A stretch of DNA of 64,000 nucleotides from Piliocolobus tephrosceles (Eukaryota > Chordata > Mammalia > Primates > Cercopithecidae): contig NC_045452.1 in assembly GCF_002776525.5 (NCBI RefSeq), positions 25,485,189-25,549,188 of the forward strand. The letters are read 5' to 3'. Positions 1 to 11,299 of the stretch are shown piece by piece. How positions within the stretch are numbered: position 1 is the first letter of the stretch; each line of letters opens with the position of its first letter. Position numbers and translations under genes: made by a program. A model generated the notes under the pieces. That model ran no database searches. It was not told the DNA's origin and saw nothing but the letters and a program-made list of their open reading frames with translations.

Positions 1-740
1 AAGGACTGCCTGCTGGGGTCCCAGATGGCTTTAATCACTGAAAGGGTCTTCATGTTGAGCTTGGAGTCCACCTGGCTAGCACACTTCCAAGTCAAACTTC
101 TTTGTATTCAGTGCTTCTAAAAGTCAACCTCTGACATCACATCCCACTGAATCTTCCCGTTTCTGAGCTAATAATCTTGATCATTCAACCTTTTAAAATC
201 CTTTCCCATCTTGAGGATCCCTGTTCAGAGGTTCCACCTGCCAGGCACCGAGTAGGTTCTCTCTGGGCATTGCTTTGCTTGAGCTAATAGAAATGGCCTC
301 ACTTCTTGCGAACTGAAAACCATAGGTTTTTTTTTTTTTTTTTGGTCCACATGAGTTGCTGTACACAGCACAGCTACTTTTTCATAGTCTCTTCTGTTTA
401 TATTTGAATACTGATATATAACTCACCTGCCATATCAAGAAATGTGCATAAATTGGGCATTAATTATCTCCCAAACTTTCTGGCAGGTCTGCTTGGCTAG
501 CTAGTTTCACACAACCAACAATCTCCACGGATATTTCTGAGCCTGCTGCTTTCCTACTCAGGTCCTCCCTTTGGTGCATGTTTAGAGTACACCCTCTCCC
601 TCTTCAGAGTTTTCTAGCGAAGTTTGTTTTAGATTCAAATAGTTGAATATTACCTGATTAAAGGAGGCTACAGAAGATGCTCGGAATGCCAAGCCCTCCC
701 CAAGGAGGTGCCTCCCATGCCCAGGGTCAACACTGAGCGA
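1..740. other. intronic sequence, no gene seen
   Basis: AT-rich, non-repetitive-looking intron apart from an 18-base T run near 327. No coding signature or assignable repeat was recognised. The 84-codon minus ORF at 582-836 has no domain and crosses into the LTR-like sequence. Confidence 0.5.
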
Positions 741-995
741 CACTCTGTGCCTGGCCTTCCAACTGAAACCACCTTTACAAAAAGTATGACACTGAGAGAA
801 ATCTGACGTCGCCGACTCTATCCTGCTTCTAACCACACGAGCTGTCGTGGCTCATTCCTGGGCATAGGCCAAGCTAACTATGGGAAGAATTTAATCTGTA
901 ATTTAACTTTAAAGCAAAGATGATAATGGTCCTTTTGCAAAACTAACCGCTTCCTTGCTCAGGGACTGAAACCACCTTTGTAAAACTCCACAAGG
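740..995 (+). repeat. LTR-like relic, left part (tentative ERV1 type)
   Basis: Two near-copies of 'ctgaaaccacctt' (about 758 and 966) suggest an LTR-derived stretch. Its right-hand continuation appears after the nested Alu/ERV block, at about 3197-3640. The assignment is by general resemblance only. Confidence 0.35.
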
Positions 996-1234
996 GGCCG
1001 GGCACAGTGGCTCATGCCTGTAATCCCAGCACTTTGGGAGGTTCAGGTGGGCGGATCACAAGGTCAAGAGATTGAGACCATCCTGGCCAACATGGTGAAA
1101 CCCCATCTGTACTAAAAACACAAAAATTTGTTGGGCGTGGTGGTGCATGTCTGTAATCCCAGCTACTCGGGAGACTGAGGCAGGAGAATAGCTTGAACCC
1201 GGGAGGCGGAGGTTGCAGTGAGCCAAGATCATGC
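996..1234 (+). mobile_element. Alu, 5' part (split by ERV fragment)
   Basis: It begins ggccgggcacagtggctcat and runs through the middle A-rich region and the right arm to 'agccaagatcatgc', where it stops abruptly. The missing 3' end is at about 3138-3194. The outer flanks carry a target-site duplication: aaaactccacaagg at 982-995 and aaaactccacagg at 3195-3207. Left part and right part are therefore one Alu insertion later interrupted. Confidence 0.9.
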
Positions 1235-1309
1235 TATTATGGGCCAGCTACCTGGGCGTGAGATGGGTCATGGGGTGACCATACCCCAATCTATATGCTC
1301 AACTGCATC

Positions 1310-1741
1310 ACAAGGAGCAGGACTTGGAGTTCCACTACTGGGCTAATTGTCAAAAAGACCAGAAGGACTCAAATACATCCAACTCTGCAATTCCAGGTCC
1401 ATAAGTCATTCTATCAGCAGTTTGATCAGCCAGTGCCCAAGCTTCCTCCATCAATCAAAAACTTACTTGCTCAAGCAGCTGAAAACATAGCTGGCAGCTT
1501 AGGAATTTTCTCATGCTATGCATTTGGAGGAACTAATATGGGGGACCAGTGGCCATGGGAGGCAAAGGAATTAATGCCACAAGATAACTTCACTTCGCCT
1601 ACCCTTGCCAGTGAACCAACAGCCTCAGCAAGTGTTCAGTTGTTAAAAACCTTCATAATTGGAAAGTACTGTATCACTCGATGGGGAAAGGCTTTCACAG
1701 AGGCAGTAGGAGAAACAGCCTGCCTAGGGCAACAGTATTGA
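1310..1741 (+). pseudogene. ERV env surface-unit remnant
   Basis: A 148-codon open stretch (from 1295) ending in a stop at 1739-1741. Composition and position before the transmembrane remnant fit a retroviral surface unit. The next recognisable env segment continues in another frame about 110 bases later, so this is a frameshifted relic. Confidence 0.55.
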
Positions 1742-1850
1742 CAAGACTAAAAGCAAAACTCTATGGAGAAACACCCAGAATGACTCCTACTCATGAGATC
1801 CAAACCCCTTTTCTCGATTCTCTACTCTAAGCCACACTTGGCATCAGCTA

Positions 1851-2645
1851 GAGGCTCCAAATGCTTGGAAGACTCCCTCTGGCCTATATTGGATCTGTGA
1901 AGCACGGACATATCGGCAACTGCCAGCTAAACGGACAGGGGCATGTGTGTTAGGAACAATCAAGCCGTCCATCTTTCTGATTCCTCTAAAGCAAGGGGAA
2001 CTCTTAGGATATCCAGTTTATGATGAAAATAAAAGAACTAGAAGAAGCATAATCACAAAAATAGACACAAATATCAAAAAGGATGTGGACATAGGAAACT
2101 GGAAAGATAATGAATGGCCTCCTGAAAGAATCATTAAATATTACGGGCCAGCTACCTGGGCACAAGATGGGTCATGGGGTTACCACACCCCAATCTATAT
2201 GCTCAACCGCATCATAAGGTTGCAGGCAGTCCTTGAAATTATAACCAATGAAACGTCAAGGGCACTAGATTTATTGGCAATACAAGCAACACAAATGAGA
2301 AATGCTATATATCAAAATAGATTGGCTTTAGATTACCTCTTAGCCTCAGAGGGAGGAGTATGTGGGAAATTTAATTGAACCAACTGTTGCCTAGAAATTG
2401 ATGATAATGGCCGAGCTGTCACGGAAATCACAGCTAGAATGTGCAAGTTGGCCCATGTTCCAGTTCAGACTTGGTCCGGGTGGTCCCCGGATTCCTTGTT
2501 TGAAGGATGGCTTTCAACCTTTGAAGGATTCAAAACCCTCATTGGTGAGTTCTTGCTTATTCTTGGCATCTGCCTCATCCTCCCTTGCCTTTTACCCCAG
2601 TTTATTAGGAGTATTCAGTCAACTATAGAGGCAATAGTAGCCTGA
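1851..2645 (+). pseudogene. ERV env C-terminal surface/transmembrane remnant
   Basis: The frame is open from at least 1851 to 2375, then has a TGA at 2376-2378, then is open again to the terminal stop at 2643-2645. Visible landmarks are a WIC motif, a YYGPATWAQDG stretch, the conserved heptad region typical of gammaretroviral transmembrane subunits, a C...CC motif spanning the internal stop, and a hydrophobic membrane segment near 2553-2600. The internal stop and the missing N-terminal half make it non-functional. Confidence 0.7.
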
Positions 2646-3137
2646 CACACTACCGCGTGGTTGTGGCATTATCCAAATATCAGCCACTGCCAGTAGAAGC
2701 AGCTCAGCTCCGGAAAGAGGTGGCAAATAGTGGTGCTTTCTATTAACACCTTTATTATAAGAAGCACCAAAGCGGGGAATGGAACAGAAATTAAAAGAAA
2801 TTAAATAATGTGTAACCAGAAATTCAGTTGTATGTAAGAAAACCCAATTCCTCCTGAGAAAGAGAAAGAGCTGGAGTCCTTTAAAAATAAACTGCCTGCT
2901 TTTCTGTGGCTAGTGAGCCTTATCTCACCTCCTTTCCCAGGCATTGTGAAGACCCTGTTTCTCTAGCTGTGCAGCTGCAAGGTCACTAGGCAGATAAACT
3001 CAAGTCGTAAAACATGTTTTTCAAAAGTAAGAAATGATGTGATGCACGTCTCAATTAATTGAGTAACTGTCTTTGTTTCTTGCTTCTGTAATATGCAAGA
3101 AACAATTGGTCTCTCTGATTCCTTAAAAACCCTGCTA
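2646..3137 (+). repeat. ERV 3' non-coding and truncated LTR
   Basis: Follows env directly. From about 2806 (tgtaaccagaaattcagttg) the sequence resembles a class I ERV LTR, running to about 3130 without a TATA, polyadenylation or CA terminus. It is therefore a truncated LTR. The family name (MER4/MER61-like) is only a guess. Confidence 0.5.
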
Positions 3138-3194
3138 CAGTGTCACTGCACTCCAGCCTGGCAACAGAGTAAGACGTTGTCTCAAAACAAACAA
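3138..3194 (+). mobile_element. Alu, 3' end (continuation of the 996 Alu)
   Basis: Starts within 'tcactgcactccagcctgg' and ends in 'gtctcaaaacaaacaaa'. It is followed by the second copy of the target-site duplication. Confidence 0.88.
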
Positions 3195-3207
3195 AAAACT
3201 CCACAGG

Positions 3208-3640
3208 GTTAGAATTATGGTTCAGTAGTCGTGTGGCTGGACGTCACAAGATTTGTAACCTCCTCAATGGCTCCTATAGACAACATCACTATTGTGAAAT
3301 CTAAGACTGCTGTTTGAAGCACCTTCAGAGCTTGCATTTTAATGGGCTAGTTGGTGCCACCTGGACTGGTACTCCATACCAAGAAACCAGATCATCTGGA
3401 CTTGTGACCCCCTCCCAGGAACTGACTCAGTGCAAGAAGACAAGCTTTGACTCCCTGTGATTTCACCCCTGGCCCAACAAATCAGCACTCCCTACTCCCT
3501 AGCCCCTTGCCCCTCAAACTAGTCTCGAAAACCCCTACCCTCTGAATTCTTGGGGAGGTGCATTTGAGAAATACCTGCTATCCTTCAAGTTGGCTGGCCC
3601 TGTAGGTTATTAAACTCTTCTCTGCAGCACTTCTGTTTCA
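3208..3640 (+). repeat. LTR-like relic, right part (tentative)
   Basis: Contains 'caacaaatcagcactccctac' and ends near 'ttattaaactcttctctgcag', which resembles an ERV1 LTR with a CCAAT-like box and a degenerate AATAAA. It probably joins the left part at 740-995. Confidence 0.4.
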
Positions 3641-3867
3641 GGGAATTGGCTTTATCTATGCAGCAGGTAAGAAGAACCTGTTGGGCGGTTACACCCTGAC
3701 CAGGACAGGCTGTCAGACTCCAGTTCTGACATAAGCAGCATCCTGTCCTCTGCACAGCTGTTTCCTCTCTGTCCCAGGACTTCCCACCCTCCTCAGGCTC
3801 TGGGCCTCTGCTCACGGATGCCTGTTCCCCACCTCTGGCTGCCTCTCTCAGCTAACGACTATGTATT

Positions 3868-4074
3868 AAGACTCAACTCAGGTGTTGTGTTTGGGAGTTC
3901 CTCCTTGAGCTCCCGTGGTGGCTGCCTCCGCAGCTCCCTCCTGGCATGTGGCTGTCGTCACTGAGCAACCTGTGGGCAGAGGCTGTCTTTCATCTCTGGA
4001 ACCTTTGAATCTAGCACAAGGCCTGGCACAAAGAAAGATCCAAAAACATGACTGCTAAATGGTTGGTCAGATGA
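3868..4074 (+). mobile_element. L2 3'-end relic
   Basis: The order 'actcaactcagg', 'ctagcacaaggcctggcaca', 'aatggttggtcagatgag' follows the L2 3' end in the sense direction. Old and diverged. Confidence 0.65.
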
Positions 4075-5450
4075 GTAAGATGGCTGCATGCACTTCCCTC
4101 TTGCAGCATCCTTAGCAGTCTCTCCAAAGTCAAACCAAAATTATTCCTCCTGAAATCTCTCGCGTAGAGCTCCTAACCTGGCTTCAGCGAGCAGGGTTCC
4201 TTTCACAATAGCCTCCTCCAGGCTTGCAATGCTTTATCCCTTTAACCCTCCACAGGCCAGCCTGTGACATCTGCATCCCCCTTGGCATCCCTGTGCCTCC
4301 CTGGCCTCTGTGCAGTTTGCTGGGGCCCCTGGGGGGTGGGCTCTGAGCAGAAGTGTGGCACTCGTCCCTGAAAGCCTGTGTGCAATCCTGCAGCTCTGCA
4401 GTCTCACCTGGGTGGGTGGAGTCCTTCACTAAGAGGATAACACCACAAGATGAAAGCCAGCCAGGTCCCTGAGTCACTGCTTGGAAGCAGGAGCCACTAG
4501 ACACACAGCAGGCTTTGGGTGAATGAGAATAAAACATAGACATGCTAAGCCACAGAGATCTGGGGGTCAATCGATTAATTTACTTCAGTAGCATGAACCA
4601 GGCCCTCGGGACTGATCTGAAATTCTAAAATAGTGCACTTCACAGGTGCTTGAATAAATGTTGACTGAATAATGGATGTTGAACATTTTTTTCCTTGTCT
4701 ATAGTCTGTCATATTTTTTACTTCTGTGTTTTCAGAAAAGCATAACGGTATTTTCCTATTTGCTTCTGCCTGCCCAGTTTCTGGGGGCTGTCCTCTCCTG
4801 ACAGTCAACTTGGACCTGCTCAGACTGCCAGAGCTGATGGGATGTCTCCTGCAGGCCCCTGCCGCTCCCCAAGTTCGCCATAGCCCCCGGTCATCAGGAA
4901 CATCGTGGTGAGGGTGCTTCACTAACACCGTGAGACAGCCCCATGGGGAGGAGGCCCGTTTCTGCTGCTGTTTCGGGGCCCAGGCTCCTTCCTGTTGTTA
5001 GGGCAACTGAAGGAGGCTTCTTGGTGCCTGGACAACCCATGGCGGCCACCGAGCCCCGTCCTGGCTCGCGGTGCCCCCTGCTGCTGTGGTGGAGAGGTGA
5101 ATCGTCACTATCAGCAAACACTGGGGGAGGAAGAGAACACGCCAGGAGGGTGGGAAGCTGAGCATGATGAACTGATGTCACATCAACAAGTAGAAAAAGC
5201 AAGAAAAAAACCACAATATCAAGTTCCCACGGATCATCACCTCTGCTGAGTGCATTAGGACTGATCTGTTGTTGTTTTACGGATTTTCTGAGCCTTCTAA
5301 AATGCGTGTGCATTCATATGATGACCAGAAGATCTTTTCAAAGCTATATTGTCATTTTGCCACTAACATTCATGCTCACATACACCCGGTGCTCTGCACG
5401 TACTAGGCTGTTTAGTTGCGTGACCATCCCGTTCATCCCTGGGGCCTTTT
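4075..5450. other. intronic sequence, no gene seen
   Basis: GC-moderate intron with many short ORFs on both strands (128, 117 and 139 codons on the minus strand). None has a recognisable domain, splice context or family resemblance. No repeat was assigned. Confidence 0.5.
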
Positions 5451-5625
5451 GGAGGGTAGAGGGTGAGAGGAAGGAGAGGATCAGGAAAACAACTATTGGG
5501 TACTAGGCTTAATACCTGGGTGATGAAATAATCTGTACAATAAAACCCCACAACATGGGCTTACCGATATAACAAACGTGCACATATACCCTCAACTTAA
5601 AAGTTAAAAAAAAAATAATAAAACT
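5451..5625 (+). mobile_element. 5'-truncated L1 (primate) 3' end
   Basis: Contains 'ctattgggtactaggctt', 'tgatgaaataatctgtacaa' and 'aagttaaaaaaaaa'. This is the 3' UTR and tail of a primate L1, keeping only about 170 bases. Confidence 0.85.
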
Positions 5626-5629
5626 CTCA

Positions 5630-5914
5630 GCCCCGGTGCCATGGCTCATGCCTGTGGTCCCAGCACTTCGGGAAGCTGAGGCAGGCGGATTGCTTGAGGT
5701 CAGGAGTTTGAGACCAGCCTGGCCAACATGGTGAAACTCCATCTCTACTAAAAATACAAAAAATTAGCCAGGTATGGTGGCGGGCACCTGTAATCCCAGC
5801 TACTCGGGAGGCTGAGGCAGGAGAATCGCTTGAACCTGGGAGGCAGAGGTTGCAGTGAGCTGAGATTGCGCCAGTGCACTCCAGCCGGGGCAACAGAGAG
5901 AGACTCCGTCTCAA
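5630..5914 (+). mobile_element. Alu (first unit of fused pair)
   Basis: Both arms run from 'gccccggtgccatggctc' to 'gagactccgtctca'. It has no A-tail and joins directly to a second Alu. Confidence 0.93.
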
Positions 5915-6152
5915 GAGGTCAGGAGTTCAAGACCAGCCTGGCCAACATGGTGAAGTCCTGTCCCTACTAAAAATACAAAAAAATTAGCTGGGGATGGTGG
6001 TGGGTGCCTGTAATCCCAGCTACTCAGGAGGCTGAGGCAGGAGAATCTCTTGAACCTTGGAGGTGGAGGTTGCAATGAGCCAAGATCGCACCAGTGCCCT
6101 CCAACTGGATGACAGAGTAAGACTCTGTCAAAAAAAAAAAAAAAAAAAAAAA
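5915..6152 (+). mobile_element. Alu (second unit, head missing)
   Basis: Begins inside the left arm at 'gaggtcaggagttcaagacc' and ends in a 24-base A run (6129-6152). About the first 60-70 consensus bases are absent. The junction suggests Alu-Alu recombination. Confidence 0.92.
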
Positions 6153-6154
6153 AT

Positions 6155-6310
6155 CTGTTTCACAAGACGAAAAGAGTAAAGAGTTCTGGAGCTGGATGGT
6201 GGTGATGGCTGCACAACGTGATGAATGTATTGAATACCGCTGAGCTGTGTGCTTAAAATTGGTGAAGATGGTAAATTGTGCTATGTGTATTTTGACACAG
6301 TAAAAAAGTG
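6155..6310 (+). mobile_element. L1M 3' UTR fragment
   Basis: Contains 'gttctggagctggatggtgg' and 'gcttaaaattggtgaagatgg', characteristic of old L1M 3' ends. Confidence 0.65.
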
Positions 6311-6359
6311 GAGAACAAAAACAACAGCAGTGAAGAAAATCTTGCATCAATAAAAACTC

Positions 6360-6900
6360 AATTTGATTTTGAAAATGTAGATATTACATGAAATACTTTC
6401 CAGGAAATAGTTCATCTAATGAAGTGAAACAAAAATGGCAGGCGCTATAATTTGCAAAGCGTCCTAGGAACTGCACGATTGACCTAAGGGAGAATGAAAA
6501 ACATGGACACAGAAAGGGCCACCGGGTGAATGTGCATGCTGACCCAAAGACAATTCCAGAGGGAAAAAGGGATTCACTGAAGGGAGGGAACAGAGGAATT
6601 ATCAGCCCAAGAACTGAATTTTTCTATGGCCTCCAAACGTATTCTCTCTCTAGCAAACTAGATTCACCATCACTCTTCCACTTCCTCATAAATTAATCTT
6701 GTATGTGAAATAACTCAGCTTAAAAGCTCAGTTTATTAGTCCTCGATTTCTGAGCCTTCAGAGGTCCTGGCAGGGACACAGCACTTAATTACCAAGACTT
6801 GCTCTCCTTAAGAGCATTTGAGTATCTTAGGCAATGAGCTCTGGATTATTCGTTTATCTTGGTCACTCTCAGCCCTGCAAAAGTGCAGAGTCAGTGTTTA
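6360..6900. other. intronic sequence, no gene seen
   Basis: No ORF of interest and no confidently assigned repeat. Confidence 0.5.
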
Positions 6901-6919
6901 AGAAGCATTTGCTGGGTGG

Positions 6920-7195
6920 ACAAATGAAGAGAGGGTGTCTTAAATTTACTGAGTGGTTACTGCACACCAGGCCCTGGGCTAGCACTTAATATGACTCCTT
7001 ACCCAGGCCTCACAGCGGCCCTGGGTGACAGGGAACATTGGTGACAGGGAACATTAGTGGTGCTTTGCAGATGATGAGTGTACGGCACAGAGAAGCTAAG
7101 TAACTTGATGGAGGCCACACAGCAGGAAGCGGGCAGGAGTCACACCCACGCATCTGGCAGCAGTGCTGTTGCTCTTAACCACTTACCATCTGTGG
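6920..7195 (+). mobile_element. MIR relic
   Basis: In order it shows 'gcacaccaggccctgggcta', 'ctaagtaacttgatgg', 'ccacacagcaggaag' and 'gctcttaaccactta', the MIR core and 3' part. It contains a local duplication of 'ggtgacagggaacatt' at about 7024-7055. Confidence 0.85.
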
Positions 7196-7499
7196 CATGA
7201 GGTCAACTAAACAATAGTGGACAAAATTCTGACTGCAAACAGTTGTCAACACAGGGTGAAAATCTGTACATTTCATAATTATGTTCATAAGCGTATAAAG
7301 AAACTTTAGCCACAAGCCAACGGTGAGTGTCCACCTCCAGTGGAAACAGAAATAAGCTCTGTCCCACCCTCAGAAAAAGGCTCCGTCCACTCTCATTTCC
7401 CCCATGGGAACCCTTGTGGGGGACGTGCCTCCAATGCCTCTCATCCCCATGGCCAGCCCCCACTCAGGGGTCCCCCCCTGGTGAGGTGGTGGTCTCCCA

Positions 7500-7960
7500 A
7501 GACCAGCACCTCCAGCCAGCCTCTCCGCTGAACTGTTTCCTGACTCATCTTCCTAAACCACAGCTCTGTTCACCCCACAACCACACTCAAATTCCATTGT
7601 TCCTCACTGCCTGGTCGATAACACCTGAAAGCAAGGACCTAGTAAGGGATTGGCCCTACCCTTCCTTTCTGACCCTGGGCGCCTCATGCTACTTCTGATA
7701 GAACACCTGCCTCCTTGCAGACAGGTGGCCTGCTGACCAAGAATGCCTCCTTCTCCATCCGGACCCATGACAGCTTCCAGCCCTCCCTGGCCCCATGCTC
7801 CTGCCTCACCGCCCAAGCCACTTGACTTGCTCTCTGCCCGGGGGTTTTGCACAGTTGTTGCTGTACCATAGTTACATGTGTGAATACATTCTGTGCCCTG
7901 ACAGCTTCCCAAAGACAGGGACCATGTCGTCATCTTTGGATCATCCCAAAGGTCAACTGA
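7500..7960 (+). mobile_element. L2 relic
   Basis: Diverged L2-like text: 'cactgcctggtcgataacac', 'gacttgctctctgcccggg', 'cagcttcccaaagacaggga'. Assignment by eye. Confidence 0.5.
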
Positions 7961-8990
7961 GAGGGAGGGCTATGCATTTGCCTACTCTACAAAGATTTGC
8001 CTGTCACCCCGCTGAGACTACTAATGTAAGCTGCTCAAACAGAAATGGGCAGGGAGTCTAACTGGACCCTGTGTTGGAACTAATCTTTAAAAAATAAGGA
8101 TTTTGTAAGAACTTCCAGTTGCTTTTCTAAATCAGACACAAAACAACCCACCTAATTCTAAACTTGGCCAACATTTCAGCCTTCCACTTTGAACAGATGA
8201 AAAGCTGGGAAATGGTATGAACTGTTTCATGAGTTTGCCTCCTGAGTGGACACACGATGTTGGTATACCATCCTGGGGGAATGCAGGTGGCTACGGACAT
8301 ATAATGAACAAAGAGGTAATTTGAAGTTGGGTCTGGAACTTGGAAATAGATCACATTGCTAGTGGACTGTGAAACTTAGACATCTATCCAGGGAAGACCA
8401 TAACTGGGGGCCCAATTCCAAAACAGCTAAATCGAAAATACATTTGACAAATGGAACCAACATCGGATATAATTTTCAGTTTAAGAGACTCTCGGGAAGC
8501 TACTCCAAGTTGCTAAAAGTTTGGTTTTTCTTCCCACAGGTTACTTATCTATAAAACAGTTGTGCAACATTAATTTCCATCTATAGGTAATTGGGAGAAA
8601 CTGCTTTTCCCTTTACCCATTGCATATCTGCTGTGTGAGGTGTATTAGAGTTAAGTCCTTGGAGAGTGACTTGTTTTGTTAAAACAGTAAAAGTTTGGGC
8701 TTGAGCTCCCAGGTCCTTGGAAATAGAAACCTCTCAAGTCTGGTATGGATGACGAGCATTTACCCTGGTTCTCCGTGTTGCTGAAGACCAAGGCAACCAC
8801 CAAGGCTGCTTGCTATGAGCACCAAGGAGCAAGGAACAAGGAAAGATGTAGGAGATGAGACAGATGCAACCAAGAGAAAATACTCCCAGCCCCCAGTTAC
8901 CCTGAAGTAGGAAAGGTTAGGCTGAATTTGCTGCAGCAAGCAACCCTAGTCCTTAAGAACAGAAACCAGCCAGTCTCATGTGCCACTTAC
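7961..8990. other. intron flanking the 8991-9109 exon, 3' side
   Basis: Unique-looking intron immediately downstream of the EFCAB6 exon in transcription. No further exon or recognisable repeat found. Confidence 0.5.
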
Positions 8991-9109
8991 CTTGCCCAAA
9001 GCTTTTCAAACTCTCTTGGTGTGAGGGGAATATCAAAACCGTACAGTGCGTTCTTTATGTCCCGGCGTCGAAGAATGCCATTGCCCTCGTTATCGGTTTC
9101 TAGAAAATT
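8991..9109 (-). CDS. EFCAB6: EFCAB6 internal coding exon (EF-hand, most downstream in window)
   Basis: This 119-base exon has acceptor TTGTTGTAG|AAT and donor GCAAG|GTAAGTGG. It opens in phase 0 with NFLETDNEGNGILRRRD and ends KLWA plus two bases. The loop DNEGNGILRRRD keeps D1, E3, N5, G6 and D12. It is EF-hand-like, but whether it binds calcium is uncertain because position 12 is D rather than E. A second EF unit begins with GFDIPLTPREFEKLWA and must continue in an exon to the left of the window. I saw no continuation between 1 and 8990. Confidence 0.95.
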
Positions 9110-9596
9110 CTACAACAACAGAAGACGGTATTTAGGAATATGTGAAATGTATGTACGACAGCAGAAAAGATGTGCAATACTCAATATCTGGGACAATCCA
9201 AAGCATTTGTATCCCCGTCCACCTCCTTAATCACCTTTTAATCTAAGTTCCAGGTATCCTCATCATTCCTGGAAAGAAAGTGATAGAGTAAAATGGAAAT
9301 GAGAATTAGGTGTTGGAAGCGGGTGGTTTCTGAGTTGCCTCAGGGTTTTGACTTGGATTCTTCTCCTGATTAACAACTTGGGTTCACAAATGATTAGAAA
9401 TAAGGGCCAACCAGAGCCCAGGAAATGAGATGGAGGATCCTCATCTCAATGATGGTTTGGTTTTAGCCCTCTGGCTGTAAGAGGGGAAATGAGGGACATT
9501 AGACTCCAGCTATTATGACAAGATTACATGGTACCATTTTTATGGCCCTGAGGGGTACAGAAGGTATTGTCAGGCATGTAAAAGGACCACAGACTT
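9110..9596. other. intron upstream of the 8991-9109 exon
   Basis: Unique-looking intron on the acceptor side. The polypyrimidine tract on the minus strand is weak (TGTTGTTGTAG). Nothing else was seen. Confidence 0.45.
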
Positions 9597-9705
9597 AAAT
9601 AACAGCTAACACATGTGGTTCTCAGCAATGTCTTCACTTGTTTCCAAGTAATAGCTCATTTAGTCTTCTTAATAACAACACGATGAGGTGGATATTATGG
9701 GTACA
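9597..9705 (+). mobile_element. MIR fragment
   Basis: Shows 'aacagctaacacatg', 'agctcatttagtcttcttaa' and 'aacaacacgatgaggtgg', the MIR core with its Atg-rich 3' part cut off by L1. Confidence 0.7.
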
Positions 9706-11258
9706 TCTACAGAATTCTCTGCAAGCATGATACTTAATAGTGAAAGAACAAAACATTCCCCTTAAGATCAGGAACAAAGTGAGAATATCTCCATCACCTG
9801 CTATTCAACATTGTACTGCAGGATCTCAGCCCATTTATTTGGACAAGAAAAAGGATAAAAGGTGTAATGATAGGACAGGAAGAAATACAATTATTATTAT
9901 TCACTGACATGACTGTATACATAGGAATACAAAGAACCCACAAATAAATTATTATAAGAGGTGAATTTAGCAAGCAGTCTGGATTCTATATCAACAGGCA
10001 AAATCAATCACAGTTTTTATATATCAGACACGGAAAGTGAAATTTTAAAAGACAACATTTACAAAAGGCATCAAAAATCCAAAGGCCTAGGAATAAATCT
10101 GTGGTATCTGAGAAATGCCTTTATACAGAAAAGCATAAAACTTTACTGAAAGATATTGAAGAAGATCAAAATAAATGGAGAGACACTATGTTCATGAATT
10201 AGAATACTCAGATATAATAGTAAAGGTGTCATTTTCTTTGTGGAACTTGACAAAGCGATTCAAAACTCTTGAAGAACAACGTAGAGGGATTTGCCTACCA
10301 ATTAATTAAGATGTATCATTAAGTTATAGCGACGACCAAGATGTGATGTAGGTGCCAGCACAGACAAATTTATCAGTGGAACAGAATGAGGAGGTCAGCA
10401 GCACCCGCAGGCCATGATGTAGGCAGTGGTGATGCTCAGATCGGCCAGGGGAAAGGGGACTTCACAATGACCAGTGCTGGGAGAGTGGGACTTCCATATG
10501 GAGGAAATGAGACGGGGTCCCTGCCTCTCAACACTTGGGAAACATCTAGTCCAGATTTCAAGACCTGAATGTGAAAGTTGAAACTGTCAAGCTCCTATAA
10601 GAGAGTGTGAGAGAATATCTTCGTGACTCCAGGGTAGAATTCTTAAACAAGACCCACAGAGAGATGTTAGTAAATTTGACTACATTAAAAAGAACTTATA
10701 TTTATCAAAAGACACCATATAAAAAAGGTAAGAACACAGAATACACACTGAGAGATGATAGTTGCACTACATGTCACTTACAAAAGAGCAGGATCCACAG
10801 AGCAGTGTACACTATGACCATAGTCACAGTTTCTGCTGACCGGTGAGAAAAAGACAAACCAGCATGTAGACTTAAAGTCTCAAGCAAGCACTTCACAATC
10901 GAGGAAACCTGACTAATGAATGACTAAGTGAAGATACTCAATCTCACTAATAACTAACAAAATGCCAATCAAATCTGCAATGAGATACTATTACATATCC
11001 ACTAGAGCAGAAAGAACTAGGAAGTCTGATGGTACCAAGTGCTACAGGGTTGAGCGGTTTTGACAAAGTCAAAGATATTTACTACCTGGGCCTTTACAGA
11101 AAAAGTGTGCTGGCTCCTGGTCTAAGATATTGGCAATATTCTTTTCCTTCACTTGAATGGTAGTTACATGGTGACTACTTTAAATTTATTTAAACTATAC
11201 ATATGCATTTTATATACTTCATAGTAGAGCCATAACTTTAAAAAAAAAAAAAAAAAAC
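9706..11258 (+). mobile_element. L1M ORF2 3' part and 3' UTR
   Basis: Decayed sense-strand L1: 'acatctacagaattctctgc', the ORF2 C-terminal region ('ggcctaggaataaatct'), and a 3' UTR ending in an A run at 11240-11257. Frames are broken by many stops. Confidence 0.8.
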
Positions 11259-11299
11259 TATGCTTTAAAAACAATTGAGTCTATAGGATTTCAGAGTCC

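Larger units (their letters stand above)
1235..3137 (+). mobile_element. class I endogenous retrovirus fragment (env + partial LTR), rearranged
   Basis: An old gammaretrovirus-like provirus remnant carrying the env surface-unit C-terminus, the transmembrane unit, a short 3' non-coding stretch and the start of an LTR-like sequence (about 2800-3130). No gag, pol or 5' LTR is present and the LTR is incomplete. The first 81 bases (1235-1315) duplicate 2139-2219 in direct orientation. The surface unit (1310-1741) and transmembrane unit lie in different frames with stops, so no functional envelope protein is encoded. The ERV family is not assigned with confidence. Confidence 0.75.

Noticed and set aside
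1..8990. Search for the next downstream EFCAB6 exon
   Set aside because: No segment continuing the EF-hand after KLWA with an AG acceptor was found. It probably lies left of the window.
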